From Allorhizobium pseudoryzae (lineage in GTDB: Bacteria; Pseudomonadota; Alphaproteobacteria; Rhizobiales; Rhizobiaceae), in contig NZ_CP049244.1 of the NCBI RefSeq assembly GCF_011046245.1, positions 1,116,001 through 1,180,000 on the forward strand: DNA of 64,000 nucleotides, in the 5' to 3' direction. Positions 9,327 to 20,154 of this stretch are shown here, piece after piece. The notes under the pieces were generated by a model. The model was given only the letters and a program-made list of their open reading frames with translations, had not been told where the DNA came from and ran no database searches. The first letter of the stretch is position 1, and the number at the start of each line of letters is the position of its first letter. The position numbers and the translations under genes were made by a program.

Positions 9327-10531
9327 GGCAGCACGACGATCGGCGTGTAGACGTCGATCGTCTGCGACAAACCTCTCAGCGGAAAACTGCCCGTGCGTTC
9401 AACCCGGTCCTCGAACCCGCCCGAGCGCACGAAGGCTTCCGACAAAAGCACCGGCTGGTGGACCGTCTTCGTCAGCGCTTCCAGCCGCGAGGCGATGTTG
9501 ACCGTCGGGCCGATCACGGTGAAATCCAGCCGCTTCTTCGAGCCAATATTGCCGTACATGACGTCGCCGCAGTGAACGCCGACACCGTAGCCGAGCTGCG
9601 CTTGACCGCTTTCGCGCCGCCTTTCGTTCAGGTCCGCCATGGCGCGCTCGACCTCCAGGATCGCGTCGAAGGCCTGTGCCGGCGCTTGTCCGTTTTCCAT
9701 CGGAAACACCGCCAAAAGCCCGTCGCCCATGAATTTCAGGATCTCGCCGCCATGGCTCTCGATCGGGTCCGCCAGCGCGTCAAAACATTGGTTCAGCATC
9801 TCGATCACATCGTCGCGCGGCCACAGGTCGGAGATCTGGGTGAAATCGCGCACGTCAAAAATCATCACCACGGCCGACAGCGTCACGCCGCTGCCGCGCC
9901 GGGTGGCGCCGGCCAGGATCTTTTCGCCCGCATGCGGACCGACATAGGTCTGCAGCAGGGTGCGGGCGAGAATGTTCTTGATCCGCACCTCGCTCACCAG
10001 CGACAGCAGCGGCACGAGCGATTTCAGTCCCTCGACCTCGTGCTCGGAAAAGCCGCCCGGCGCATCGCTGGCAAAGGTCACGATGTGCCGTTTGCCGAGC
10101 GTGTGCAGCATCGGCCAGGCGACGTATTCGGTGAAACCCTCGGCGCGAAGATCCGCAAGGATCGGATAGGCGAGGGTATCTTCGGGGCGCAGCAGTTTCC
10201 GGCGCACCTCGTCTGCCCCGTTCATGATCTCGTACATGGGGCTCAACTGGTAGGATGTGCTGTCCTCGACACCGTGCTCGAAGAGCTCGATATCGGACTC
10301 GGCAAAGCCGGCGCGCCAGAGAATGCGGGCACCGCGCCATTGCGGATTGTTGATCCGGAAATGCAGCGTGCAGCGGGCAATGCTGACGCCATCCGCCCGC
10401 AGCCTTTCGCACAGTTCGACGACGAGGTTGTCGATATAGCGCTGTTCGTGGGTGTCTTCGATCAGGAAGCGCCGGGCCGCCGCAAACGCGCGTTGGCAAG
10501 GGTTGTCGCTGAGGTCGCTCGCCTCGGTCAT
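9266..10531 (-). CDS. Class III adenylate cyclase with an N-terminal sensory-like domain
   Basis: A 421-residue protein. The first 200 or so residues form a soluble, GAF-like region without clear motifs. The C-terminal catalytic domain (about 225-400) has the metal-binding Asp in FDVRDFT, the Lys of ILKFMGDG, the Asp of DFTVIG and the Asn/Arg of VNIASR. The Lys/Asp pair predicts ATP rather than GTP as substrate. Start 10531 follows an AAGGAGAG site; longer upstream starts add an arginine-rich tail. It may homodimerise and make cAMP on an unknown cue. It is convergent with heme oxygenase. Confidence 0.88.
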   Translation of the reverse strand: MTEASDLSDNPCQRAFAAARRFLIEDTHEQRYIDNLVVELCERLRADGVSIARCTLHFRINNPQWRGARILWRAGFAESDIELFEHGVEDSTSYQLSPMYEIMNGADEVRRKLLRPEDTLAYPILADLRAEGFTEYVAWPMLHTLGKRHIVTFASDAPGGFSEHEVEGLKSLVPLLSLVSEVRIKNILARTLLQTYVGPHAGEKILAGATRRGSGVTLSAVVMIFDVRDFTQISDLWPRDDVIEMLNQCFDALADPIESHGGEILKFMGDGLLAVFPMENGQAPAQAFDAILEVERAMADLNERRRESGQAQLGYGVGVHCGDVMYGNIGSKKRLDFTVIGPTVNIASRLEALTKTVHQPVLLSEAFVRSGGFEDRVERTGSFPLRGLSQTIDVYTPIVVLPQMPALDLAAGPAVDASAST

Positions 10532-10681
10532 GGTGCCTCTCCTTGATCGGCGTCGGCGCGTCCCCGTGCGGCGGCGCATGCGGCACTTAGATGTGTCTTC
10601 TCCCGCGCGGTTGCAATGCTCGTTTCGCGACATCTTCAACGGTGGCAGGAGGCTTTCCGCAGAGGCCATAAATCCGTCAGT

Positions 10682-10698
10682 TGCACACCATTTGTGCA
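10682..10698. promoter_or_regulatory. Inverted repeat upstream of gntR promoter
   Basis: TGCACA (10682-10687) and TGTGCA (10693-10698) are perfect 6-bp arms around CCATT. It lies 27 bases upstream of a TTGACA -35 element, between the divergent cyclase and gntR genes. It is a candidate binding site for an unidentified regulator. Confidence 0.35.
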
Positions 10699-10724
10699 GC
10701 GGGAAAAATGCCTAAGAGCTCGGC

Positions 10725-10753
10725 TTGACAAGGCGCAATTTTGGCGAAAAGAT
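10725..10753 (+). promoter_or_regulatory. Candidate sigma-70 promoter of the peptide-importer gntR
   Basis: A consensus TTGACA (10725-10730) is followed after 17 bases by AAAGAT (10748-10753), a weak -10 match. A start of transcription near 10760 would leave a leader of about 9 bases before ATG 10769, close to leaderless. The next element is the inverted repeat at 10753-10776. Confidence 0.45.
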
Positions 10754-10776
10754 GAACCAATCGTCACAATGGTTCA
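10753..10776. promoter_or_regulatory. Candidate autoregulatory operator of gntR
   Basis: TGAACCA (10753-10759) and TGGTTCA (10770-10776) are perfect 7-bp arms separated by 10 bases. They overlap the expected transcription start and the ATG. A third half-site, TGGTTC, lies at 10782-10787 in the same orientation as the right arm. Position and symmetry suit a dimeric GntR repressor controlling its own gene; no binding evidence exists. Confidence 0.5.
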
Positions 10777-11524
10777 CCTTATGGTTCCTGATCGTACCCA
10801 CCCGGACAATGCCAACTACGCGCTAGAAAAGCTGCGTGAGGTGCTGCGTGAGAGTGGCTTGGGAGCCGAGGGAAAGTTGCCGACGGAGCGGGAGCTTGCC
10901 GAACGTCTCGGTGTTGGCCGTCGTGCCGTGCGCCGCGCGCTGGAAGTTCTGGAGGGTGAGGGTGAAGTCTGGCGCCGGCAGGGGGCTGGAACCTTTGTCG
11001 GAAGGCGCCCTGGCGCGCTGGCCGCCGATGTCGGCGCGATTGTCGCCGGCACTGATTTCATGGAGATCATGGAGGTGCGCCTGCGCATCGAGCCGCAGCT
11101 CGCGCAACTGGCGGCCCTGCGCGCCAAACCGTCCGAATTGGTTCGCATGCGCGATCTCGCCCACAAGATCCGCGAAAGTGTCGATGCGGATGCGCGCGAG
11201 CTGTGGGATGGTGCGCTGCACCGCCAGATCGCCCAGAGTGCCCGCAACCAGCTGTTTCTCACCATCTTCGATGTCATCAACCATGTCCGACAGGATGAGG
11301 CCTGGCAGGCCATCCGCGAACGGGCCCGCAGCGGTGACGGCGTTTCCGTCGCCTATGCCCAGCACGAAGACATCATCGATGCCATTGCCGCGCGCGATCC
11401 TGCGCGTGCGGCCGAAGCCATGCGCCGTCACCTGCTGATGCTGCAGGAACGGTTGATCCGCGAAACCTCGCATGATGGTCCGCAGATCGCAGTGATGCCG
11501 GAGGAGGATGTTTCCCCGGCCTGA
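10769..11524 (+). CDS. GntR family transcriptional regulator, FadR/FCD subfamily
   Basis: A 251-residue regulator with a winged helix at about 10-75 (EGKLPTERELAERLGVGRR) and an FCD domain at about 90-225 containing LHRQI, QHED and RRHLL as likely metal-ligand segments. No Shine-Dalgarno precedes ATG 10769 or the alternative ATG 10781, and a promoter sits just upstream, so translation may start on a very short leader. The gene precedes the peptide-importer operon, which it probably controls. Confidence 0.88.
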   Translation: MVHLMVPDRTHPDNANYALEKLREVLRESGLGAEGKLPTERELAERLGVGRRAVRRALEVLEGEGEVWRRQGAGTFVGRRPGALAADVGAIVAGTDFMEIMEVRLRIEPQLAQLAALRAKPSELVRMRDLAHKIRESVDADARELWDGALHRQIAQSARNQLFLTIFDVINHVRQDEAWQAIRERARSGDGVSVAYAQHEDIIDAIAARDPARAAEAMRRHLLMLQERLIRETSHDGPQIAVMPEEDVSPA

Positions 11525-11617
11525 AACGCGGACGGGTGATGTCACCCGCCAAGGGAAAGCCGGAGGTCACAAGCCGGCGCCCATCAAGCAAAACCAGAGG
11601 ATCAGAGGAGAATGATC

Positions 11618-13129
11618 ATGAACCGATTGCTGCGCCTTTCCACGGCGCTTGCCCTTGGCGTGCTGACCGCCATGCCCGCCATGGCGGCCGAACTGAAGAT
11701 CGGCCTGCAGGACGACGCCGATGTGCTCGATCCCGCCCAGTCGCGCACCTTCGTCGGCCGTATCGTCTATACGGCCATGTGCGACAAGCTGGTCGACGTC
11801 TCGCCCGAGCTGAAGATCGTGCCGCAGCTGGCCACCGCCTGGAAGTGGTCGGATGACGGCATGAAGCTGACGATGACGCTGCGCGACGGCGTCAAGTTCC
11901 ACGATGAGACGCCGATGGATGCCGCAGCGGTCGTCGCCACCATCGAACGCAACATGACGCTGCCGGAATCGCGCCGCAAGAGCGAGCTGTCGTCGGTCGA
12001 GAAGGTCGAGGCAACCGGCCCGCTGGAAGTCACCTTCACGCTGAAGAAGCCGGATGTCACGCTTCTCGCGCAATTGTCCGACCGCGCGGGCATGATCGTG
12101 TCGCCGAAGGCCGCCAAGGAACTCGGCGCCAATTTCGGCTCCAAGCCCGTCTGCGCCGGCCCCTTCAAGTTCGTCGAGCGCGTCCAGCAGGACCGCATCG
12201 TGCTCGAAAAGTTCCAGGACTACTGGAACAAGGACAATGTCTTCATCGACAAGGTCACTTACCTGCCGATCCCGGATACGACCGTGCGTCTTGCCAACCT
12301 GCGCTCGGGCGATCTCGACATGATCGAGCGTCTGGCGGCCACCGATGCGGCAGCGGTGAAGGCGGATTCCAAGCTGAAATACGAGGCCGTCGTCAACATC
12401 GGCTACATGGCGCTCTACGCCAACATCGCCAACGGCCCGCGTGCCGACAATCCGTTCGGCAAGGACAAGCGCCTGCGCCAGGCCTTCTCGCTTGCGATTG
12501 ACCGCGATGCGCTGAACCAGATCGTCTATGAAGGCACGGCCGTTGGCGGCAACCAGCCCTTCCCGCCGAACAGCCCCTGGTACAACAAGGCGATCCCGGT
12601 CCCGGCCCGCGATGTCGAAAAGGCCAAGGCGCTGGTCAAGGAAGCCGGTTTCGACCGCGTGCCGGTCGAAATGCAGATCCCGAACAACCCCGTTGCCCAG
12701 CAGATGATGCAGATCGTCCAGTCGATGGTGGCCGAGGCCGGTTTCGATGTCAGCCTGAAGTCGACGGAATTTGCGACGCTTCTCGATGAACAGACGCGCG
12801 GCAACTACCAGCTCAGCCGTTCCGACTGGTCCGGCCGTGTCGATCCGGATGGCAACATCCACCAGTTCATCACCTGCAAGGGCGGCATCAACGATACGAA
12901 GTATTGCAACCCGGACGTCGACAAGCTGCTCAACGAAGCGCGCGCCTCGACGGATGATGCGGTCCGCAAGCAGAAATATGATGCGGCAAGCGTGATCCTC
13001 AACGACGACATGCCGATCATCTATCTCGGCCATCAGTCGTGGATCTGGGCGCTCAACAAGTCCATCACCGGCTTCGTGCCTGCCCCGGACGGCATGATCC
13101 GCCTGGTTGGAATGAAGAAGGGCGGCTAA
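11618..13129 (+). CDS. Peptide/glutathione-type ABC transporter substrate-binding protein
   Basis: A 503-residue family 5 solute-binding protein (DppA/OppA/GsiB class). The Sec signal MNRLLRLSTALALG with an AMA cleavage site precedes the mature AELKIGLQ. The family hallmark near mature residue 55, LATAWKWSDDGMKLTMTLR, is present. ATG 11618 has AGAGGAG at 7 bases; ATG 11612 would be one base from it and is rejected. A hairpin at 13139-13166 follows. Partner genes suggest a gamma-glutamyl or similar small peptide as ligand, which is inference. Confidence 0.92.
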   Translation: MNRLLRLSTALALGVLTAMPAMAAELKIGLQDDADVLDPAQSRTFVGRIVYTAMCDKLVDVSPELKIVPQLATAWKWSDDGMKLTMTLRDGVKFHDETPMDAAAVVATIERNMTLPESRRKSELSSVEKVEATGPLEVTFTLKKPDVTLLAQLSDRAGMIVSPKAAKELGANFGSKPVCAGPFKFVERVQQDRIVLEKFQDYWNKDNVFIDKVTYLPIPDTTVRLANLRSGDLDMIERLAATDAAAVKADSKLKYEAVVNIGYMALYANIANGPRADNPFGKDKRLRQAFSLAIDRDALNQIVYEGTAVGGNQPFPPNSPWYNKAIPVPARDVEKAKALVKEAGFDRVPVEMQIPNNPVAQQMMQIVQSMVAEAGFDVSLKSTEFATLLDEQTRGNYQLSRSDWSGRVDPDGNIHQFITCKGGINDTKYCNPDVDKLLNEARASTDDAVRKQKYDAASVILNDDMPIIYLGHQSWIWALNKSITGFVPAPDGMIRLVGMKKGG

Positions 13130-13138
13130 GGCCGTCCC

Positions 13139-13166
13139 GGCGCCGCAGAGTTCAGCCTGCGGCGCC
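13139..13166 (+). other. Hairpin after the peptide-binding protein gene
   Basis: GGCGCCGCAG (13139-13148) and CTGCGGCGCC (13157-13166) form a perfect 10-bp stem around an 8-base loop, between the binding-protein gene and its permease. No T-run follows. It probably stabilises the upstream message or attenuates the downstream one. Confidence 0.55.
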
Positions 13167-13198
13167 TCCCTCGCTCAGTCCCCGAAAAGGATGGCGCA

Positions 13199-14146
13199 AT
13201 GCCTGTATTCATCGGAAAGCGTCTGCTGGTCGCGATCCCGACGCTGTTGATCATTTCGATCTTCGTCTTTTCGCTGCAGAAGCTGCTGCCTGGCGATCCC
13301 GTGCTTGCCATGGCCGGTGAGGAGCGGGACCCGGCCGTTCTCGAAATGCTGCGGGAGAAATACCGCCTCAATGATCCCATTCCGGTTCAGTACGTGAACT
13401 GGCTTGGCGGCGTGCTCAAGGGTGATCTCGGCATTTCGCTGCGCACCAACCAGCCGGTCCTGGAACTGATCGGCGAAAAGCTGCCGGTCACCATCCAGCT
13501 TGCCGTCATGTCGATGATCTTCGCCTTCGTCATCGGCGTGCCGATGGGGATCCTCGCGGCGGTCAAGAAGAACACGGTTTTCGATTATGTCGCGAGCATC
13601 GTGGCGCTGTCCGGTCTGTCCGTGCCGAACTTCTGGCTCGGCATCATGCTGATCCTGCTGGTTTCGGTGAACCTCGGCTGGCTGCCGGCTTCGGGCTACG
13701 AGTCGATCTTCGTTGATCCGGTCCGCTCGCTGCAGACCATGATCATGCCCGCCTTCGTTCTCGGCACGGCGCTGGCCGCAACGCTGATGCGCCATACTCG
13801 CTCTGCCATGTTGAGCGTGCTGTCTGCGGACTATATCCGCACGGCACGTGCCAAGGGGCTTTCGCCGCGCGAGGTCATTCTCAGCCACAGTTTTCGCAAT
13901 GCGCTTCTGCCGGTCGTCACATTGAGCGCGCTTCTGTTCGGGGAGCTTCTGGCGGGTGCGGTGCTGACGGAACAGATCTTCACCATTCCAGGCTTCGGCA
14001 AGCTCATCGTCGATGCCGTCTTCAACCGCGATTATGCGGTGGTGCAGGGCGTCGTCATGTGCACCGCCGTCGGCTTCATCCTGATGAACCTGATTGCCGA
14101 TATCCTCTATGTTCTTCTCAATCCGCGTCTGAGGGCCAGCCTATGA
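13199..14146 (+). CDS. ABC transporter permease (DppB/GsiC type)
   Basis: A 315-residue inner-membrane permease. One N-terminal helix is followed by a periplasmic segment containing LLPGDPVLAM and GDLGISL, both typical of DppB-type permeases, and then five more helices. The coupling loop includes RTARAKGLSPREVI near residue 217. An AAAAGGA site precedes ATG 13199. It overlaps the next permease by four bases (ATGA). Confidence 0.93.
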   Translation: MPVFIGKRLLVAIPTLLIISIFVFSLQKLLPGDPVLAMAGEERDPAVLEMLREKYRLNDPIPVQYVNWLGGVLKGDLGISLRTNQPVLELIGEKLPVTIQLAVMSMIFAFVIGVPMGILAAVKKNTVFDYVASIVALSGLSVPNFWLGIMLILLVSVNLGWLPASGYESIFVDPVRSLQTMIMPAFVLGTALAATLMRHTRSAMLSVLSADYIRTARAKGLSPREVILSHSFRNALLPVVTLSALLFGELLAGAVLTEQIFTIPGFGKLIVDAVFNRDYAVVQGVVMCTAVGFILMNLIADILYVLLNPRLRASL

Positions 14147-15012
14147 CCGTCATCGAACAGACCGCCGGCGCGGAGCAGCGCGAGAAGAGCAGGGCCTGGG
14201 GCAAGCTCAAAAAGAGCCGCAGTGCGCTGGCCGGGCTTGCCATCATTCTCTTCTTCACCGTGCTGGCCATCGCGGCCCCCATTCTGCCGATTCCCGATCC
14301 GGTGGCGACCAGCTGGTCGGCGATCCGCAAGGCGCCCTCCGCCGCCCATTGGCTCGGAACCGATGATCTCGGCCGCGACATCCTCTCGCGCATGATTTGG
14401 GGCGCCCAGGCCTCCCTGATGGCCGGCATCTTTTCCGTCGCGATCGCCATCGTCATCGGCGTTCCCTTCGGCATCCTCGCCGGTTATTTCGGCGGCTGGG
14501 TGGATCTCGTCATCTCACGCGTCACCGAGGCGCTGCTCGCCATGCCCTTCCTGATCATGGCGATCGCGCTCGCTGCCTTCCTTGGCCCGAGCCTCACCAA
14601 TGCGATGATCGCCATCGGCCTCACCGCCATGCCCATCTTCGTGCGGTTGACGCGCGGCCAGGTGCTGGCGGTCAAGCAGGAGGATTATGTCGAAGGCGCA
14701 CGCTCGGTCGGGCTCGGCCACGTCGATATCATGGTCCGCTACATCCTGCCGAACGTCACGGCGCCGATCATCGTCCAGGCGACGCTGACGGTCGCGACCG
14801 CCATCATCGCGGAAGCCAGCCTCTCCTTTCTCGGCCTTGGCCAGCAGCCGCCGGCCGCCAGCTGGGGCTCGATGCTCAACGTGGCGAAGAATTTCCTCTC
14901 CCAGGCACCCTGGATGGCCATGTGGCCGGGTGCGGCGATCTTCCTCGTGGTGATCGGTTTCAATCTTCTCGGCGACGGCCTGCGCGATGCGCTCGATCCG
15001 CGCGAACACTAG
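14143..15012 (+). CDS. ABC transporter permease (DppC/GsiD type)
   Basis: A 289-residue inner-membrane permease. The N-terminal cytosolic stretch and first helix lead to the DppC signature HWLGTDDLGRDILSRM near residue 70, and the coupling loop YVEGARSVGLGH lies near 185. ATG 14143 overlaps the DppB-type stop, so the pair is translationally coupled. It completes the channel for the binding protein at 11618 with the fused ATPase at 17580. Confidence 0.93.
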   Translation: MTVIEQTAGAEQREKSRAWGKLKKSRSALAGLAIILFFTVLAIAAPILPIPDPVATSWSAIRKAPSAAHWLGTDDLGRDILSRMIWGAQASLMAGIFSVAIAIVIGVPFGILAGYFGGWVDLVISRVTEALLAMPFLIMAIALAAFLGPSLTNAMIAIGLTAMPIFVRLTRGQVLAVKQEDYVEGARSVGLGHVDIMVRYILPNVTAPIIVQATLTVATAIIAEASLSFLGLGQQPPAASWGSMLNVAKNFLSQAPWMAMWPGAAIFLVVIGFNLLGDGLRDALDPREH

Positions 15013-15036
15013 ACAGCTATGACAAAGGCCTGACTT

Positions 15037-16821
15037 ATGAGCGAATTTACAACGCGTCCCGAAATCCTCGGCACCTTCGGCGTCGTTACCTCCACCCACT
15101 GGATCGCCTCTGCCGTCGGCATGAGCATCCTTGAAAAGGGCGGCAACGCCTTTGATGCCGCCGTTGCGACCGGCTTCGTGCTGCAGGTGGTCGAACCGCA
15201 TCTGTGTGGTCCGGGCGGCGATATGCCCGCCATCATCTATTCGAAGAAGACCGACAAGGTAGAGGTCATCTGTGCCCAGGGACCGGCGCCTGCCGGCGCC
15301 ACCATCGAGCATTACACCGCGGAAGGCCTGAAGCTGATCCCCGGCGATGGACTTTTGTCCACCGTCATCCCCGGCGCCTTCGATGGCTGGATGCTGATGC
15401 TGCTGGAATACGGCACCATGTCGGTGCGCGAGGTTCTGGAGCCCGCCATCTATTACGCAGAACACGGTCATCCGGTCCTGCCGCGGGTCTCCGCCACCAT
15501 CAAGGGATTGGCGGATTTCTTCGCGAAGGAATGGCCGACCTCGCACGAGACCTGGCTGCCGGGTGGTTCCGCTCCCGAACCGCATTCCAACTTCCGCAAT
15601 CCGGTTCTGGCCGAAACCTGGAAGCGCATCATCAGCGAAGCGGAAGCCGTCACCGGCCGCGACAACCAGGTTCAGGCCGCGCGCGATGCCTTTTATCGCG
15701 GCTTCGTGGCGGAAGCCATCGACACCTACCTGAAGACCGCCGAGGTGATGGATGCCAGCGGACAGAAGCACAAGGGGGTTCTGACCGCCGACGACATGGC
15801 GAACTGGAGCGCCACCATCGAGGCGCCGCAGACCTTCGACTACCATGACTGGACCGTTGCCAAGACGCCCGCCTGGGGCCAGGGGCCGGTCCTCCTGCAG
15901 TCTCTGGCGCTGTTGAAAGGCTTCGATCTCGGCGCCATGGATCAGGCCGGCCCGGATTTCATCCATCACGTCGTTGAGGCGATGAAGCTCGCCTATGCCG
16001 ACCGCGAGGTCTATTACGGCGATCCGGAATTCGGCCAGATCCCGACCGAAGTCTTGCTGTCGGAAAGCTACAATGCCGAGCGGCGCAAGCTGATCGGCGC
16101 GAACGCCTCGATGGAACTGCGCCCCGGCACCATTCCGGGTTACGAACGCCAGGTCGATGCGACGATGGCCATGCTTTCCGAATTCTCCGGCAAGGGCTCC
16201 GTCTACGAGCCGACCATGGCGCATCTCACCGAAAAGAAGGGCGATACCGTCCATATCGACGTCATCGACCGCTGGGGCAACATGGTTTCCACGACGCCGT
16301 CGGGTGGCTGGCTGCAGTCCTCGCCCATCGTGCCGGGGCTCGGTTTTGCACTCAATTCCCGTGCGCAGATGTTCTGGCTGAAGGACGGCCTGCCGACGTC
16401 GCTCGCACCGGGAAAACGTCCGCGCACCACGCTCACCCCGTCGCTGGCGCTCTACCAGGGCCGGCCGACGCTCGCCTTCGGCACGCCGGGCGGTGACCAG
16501 CAGGACCAGTGGCAGCTGCCCTTCTTCCTGCGGTATGTCCATCACGGCAAGAACCTGCAGGCGTCGATCGATGCGCCGCTGTTCCACACCACGCATTTCC
16601 CCGGCTCCTTCTATCCGCGCACATCCGAGCCTGGCCACATCATGGTGGAAGCCGGCTTCGGTGAAGCGACGATTGCCGATCTGCGCCGCCGCGGCCATCA
16701 GGTGACGGTGGCGGACCACTGGACGGTCGGGCGGCTCACGGCGGCACGGCGGGATGCGGATGGCCTGCTGCGGGCGGCGGCCACGCCGCGCCTGATGCAG
16801 GCCTATGCGGTGGGGCGCTGA
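15037..16821 (+). CDS. Gamma-glutamyltransferase family Ntn hydrolase
   Basis: A 594-residue enzyme that should self-cleave. The nucleophile is Thr404 in GDTVH, heading the small subunit; PSGGWLQSS and PGGDQQDQW further on belong to the conserved small-subunit core. Family members cleave or transfer gamma-glutamyl groups, with glutathione as the classic substrate. Unlike the usual periplasmic enzymes there is no signal peptide, so it probably works in the cytoplasm on imported peptide. It lies between a peptide permease and a DUF1028 gene in one operon. Some relatives are acylases, so the substrate is uncertain. Confidence 0.88.
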   Translation: MSEFTTRPEILGTFGVVTSTHWIASAVGMSILEKGGNAFDAAVATGFVLQVVEPHLCGPGGDMPAIIYSKKTDKVEVICAQGPAPAGATIEHYTAEGLKLIPGDGLLSTVIPGAFDGWMLMLLEYGTMSVREVLEPAIYYAEHGHPVLPRVSATIKGLADFFAKEWPTSHETWLPGGSAPEPHSNFRNPVLAETWKRIISEAEAVTGRDNQVQAARDAFYRGFVAEAIDTYLKTAEVMDASGQKHKGVLTADDMANWSATIEAPQTFDYHDWTVAKTPAWGQGPVLLQSLALLKGFDLGAMDQAGPDFIHHVVEAMKLAYADREVYYGDPEFGQIPTEVLLSESYNAERRKLIGANASMELRPGTIPGYERQVDATMAMLSEFSGKGSVYEPTMAHLTEKKGDTVHIDVIDRWGNMVSTTPSGGWLQSSPIVPGLGFALNSRAQMFWLKDGLPTSLAPGKRPRTTLTPSLALYQGRPTLAFGTPGGDQQDQWQLPFFLRYVHHGKNLQASIDAPLFHTTHFPGSFYPRTSEPGHIMVEAGFGEATIADLRRRGHQVTVADHWTVGRLTAARRDADGLLRAAATPRLMQAYAVGR

Positions 16822-16824
16822 GCC

Positions 16825-17579
16825 ATGACCTGGTCCATCGTCGCCCGTGATCCTGACACCGGCCATCTCGGCATTGCCGTTGCCAGCCGCTTCTTCGCCG
16901 TCGGCTCCGCCGTCCCTTACATGCGCGGCGGCATCGGCGCCGTCGCCACCCAGGCCTTCGTCAGTCCTCTCTACGGAGTCGATGGACTGTCGATGCTGGG
17001 TGAAGGCAAAGCGCCTGACGAGATCATCGCTGCCCTGACGGGCCGCGATGACGGCGCGGAGCAGCGGCAGATGCATCTCATCGACGCGAAGGGCCGCAAC
17101 GCCGCCTTCACCGGCGCCAAATGCATCGACTGGGCCGGCCATCTCGTCGATGACCAGGTCTCCGTCGCCGGCAACATGCTGGCCGGACCGCAGGTCCTGG
17201 ATGCGACGCTCGCCGCCTACAAAAGCCTGTCACAGGCGCCGTTTGCCGAACGGCTTCTCGCCGCCATGGAAGCCGGTGAGGGGGCCGGTGGCGACAAGCG
17301 CGGCAAGCAGTCGGCGGCGCTCGTCATCTACCGCGACCAGGACTATGCCTGGCTCAGCATTCGCGCCGACGATCACGCCGACCCGCTGCAGGAGTTGTGG
17401 CGCCTCTACCGGGTGGCGCAGGAGCGTTACCTGCATGTGGCGGAAACCATGCCGACCCGCGCCAACCCGCATGGCCTGATCGACCGTCGCGAGATCGACC
17501 AGACAATCGCCAGCCTCGAGGCCGACCGCATCGCCAGCGGTCGCAAGAGCGCCTCCTTTGCCACGCCCTGGATCCCGAC

Positions 17580-17583
<4 letters not shown>
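16825..17583 (+). CDS. DUF1028 family protein (Ntn-hydrolase-like)
   Basis: A 252-residue protein starting MTWSIVARDP with the DUF1028 hallmarks GHLGIAVASRFFAVG and GGIGAVATQAF in the first 50 residues. The N-terminal fold resembles Ntn hydrolases, but no activity is established for the family. It starts three bases after the GGT stop and its own stop overlaps the ATPase start. Co-location with GGT and a peptide importer suggests a role in peptide or amide processing, which is inference. The last 40 residues are a helical tail. Confidence 0.85.
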
Positions 17584-19388
<1,805 letters not shown>

Positions 19389-19395
19389 GGCAACC

Positions 19396-20154
19396 TTAAG
19401 GCTGGTGCGCGTGCAGGATAGCCCGGAGCGCGCGCACGTTCCCGGCATCCGTCTTCAGCATGTCGCGGGCTGCGAAGGAAAGCTCTATCAACTGGCTGTC
19501 GCTTTCGATGAAGCGTGCGGAACAGGAGGCGTGCAGTTCCGTCACGCCGAGCCTTGCCAAAAGTTCGGCGGCATTGCCGGGCCTGACGCCGGAGCCCGGC
19601 AGGATGGTGATCCGGTTTCCAGCGCGCTCGACGAGATGCGCCAGCCTCTCGATACCCTCGAGCGCCGTCGGTCGTCCGCCGGAAGTAAGAACACGCGAAA
19701 AGCCGAGCCGGATTGCCGCCTCCAGCGCCGCATCCATGTCCGGCACCACATCGAAGGCGCGGTGCAGGGTGCGGTCCAGCCCCGCCGCGTGCTGGGAAAG
19801 CGTCGTCAGCGTCGCGATGTCGAGCGGTCCTTCGGGAAGCGTTGCGCCGATCACGACCCCGGCCAGCCCTGCGGCGCGGGCGGTGTCGATGTCGCTTTTC
19901 ATCATTTCCACCTCTTCCGGCGAAAAGACGAAGCTGCCGGGCCGAGGGCGGATCATCGCATAGACGGGCACGGCCTGGCGCCCCGCCAGCTCCATGAAAC
20001 CGCGCGAGGGGGTAAGCCCCCCGACGGAGAGCGCCGAACAGAGTTCGATCCGGTCCGCCCCGCCTTCGATCGCGGCAAACAGGCCCTCTGCATTGTCGAC
20101 GCAGATTTCCAGAACGGGCGAACCCTTTGAAAGCCTTCGGTTAGCGCCTGCCAT
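19396..20154 (-). CDS. cutC: CutC family protein
   Basis: A 252-residue TIM-barrel protein. LEICVDNAEGLFAAIEGGADRIELCS near the start, RPRPGSFVFS near 90, and TSGG and LPGSGV in the C-terminal half are the CutC signatures. The family was named for copper homeostasis in E. coli, but that role is disputed and the reaction is unknown. ATG 20154 is chosen; it overlaps the upstream exporter gene by 14 bases. Its place next to a sugar-exporter-like MFS and an M81 gene hints at a metabolic role. Confidence 0.88.
   Translation of the reverse strand: MAGANRRLSKGSPVLEICVDNAEGLFAAIEGGADRIELCSALSVGGLTPSRGFMELAGRQAVPVYAMIRPRPGSFVFSPEEVEMMKSDIDTARAAGLAGVVIGATLPEGPLDIATLTTLSQHAAGLDRTLHRAFDVVPDMDAALEAAIRLGFSRVLTSGGRPTALEGIERLAHLVERAGNRITILPGSGVRPGNAAELLARLGVTELHASCSARFIESDSQLIELSFAARDMLKTDAGNVRALRAILHAHQP

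Noticed and set aside
14515..17142. 875-residue open frame on the - strand
   Set aside because: Antisense to the permease, GGT and DUF1028 genes; no recognisable domain or ribosome site.
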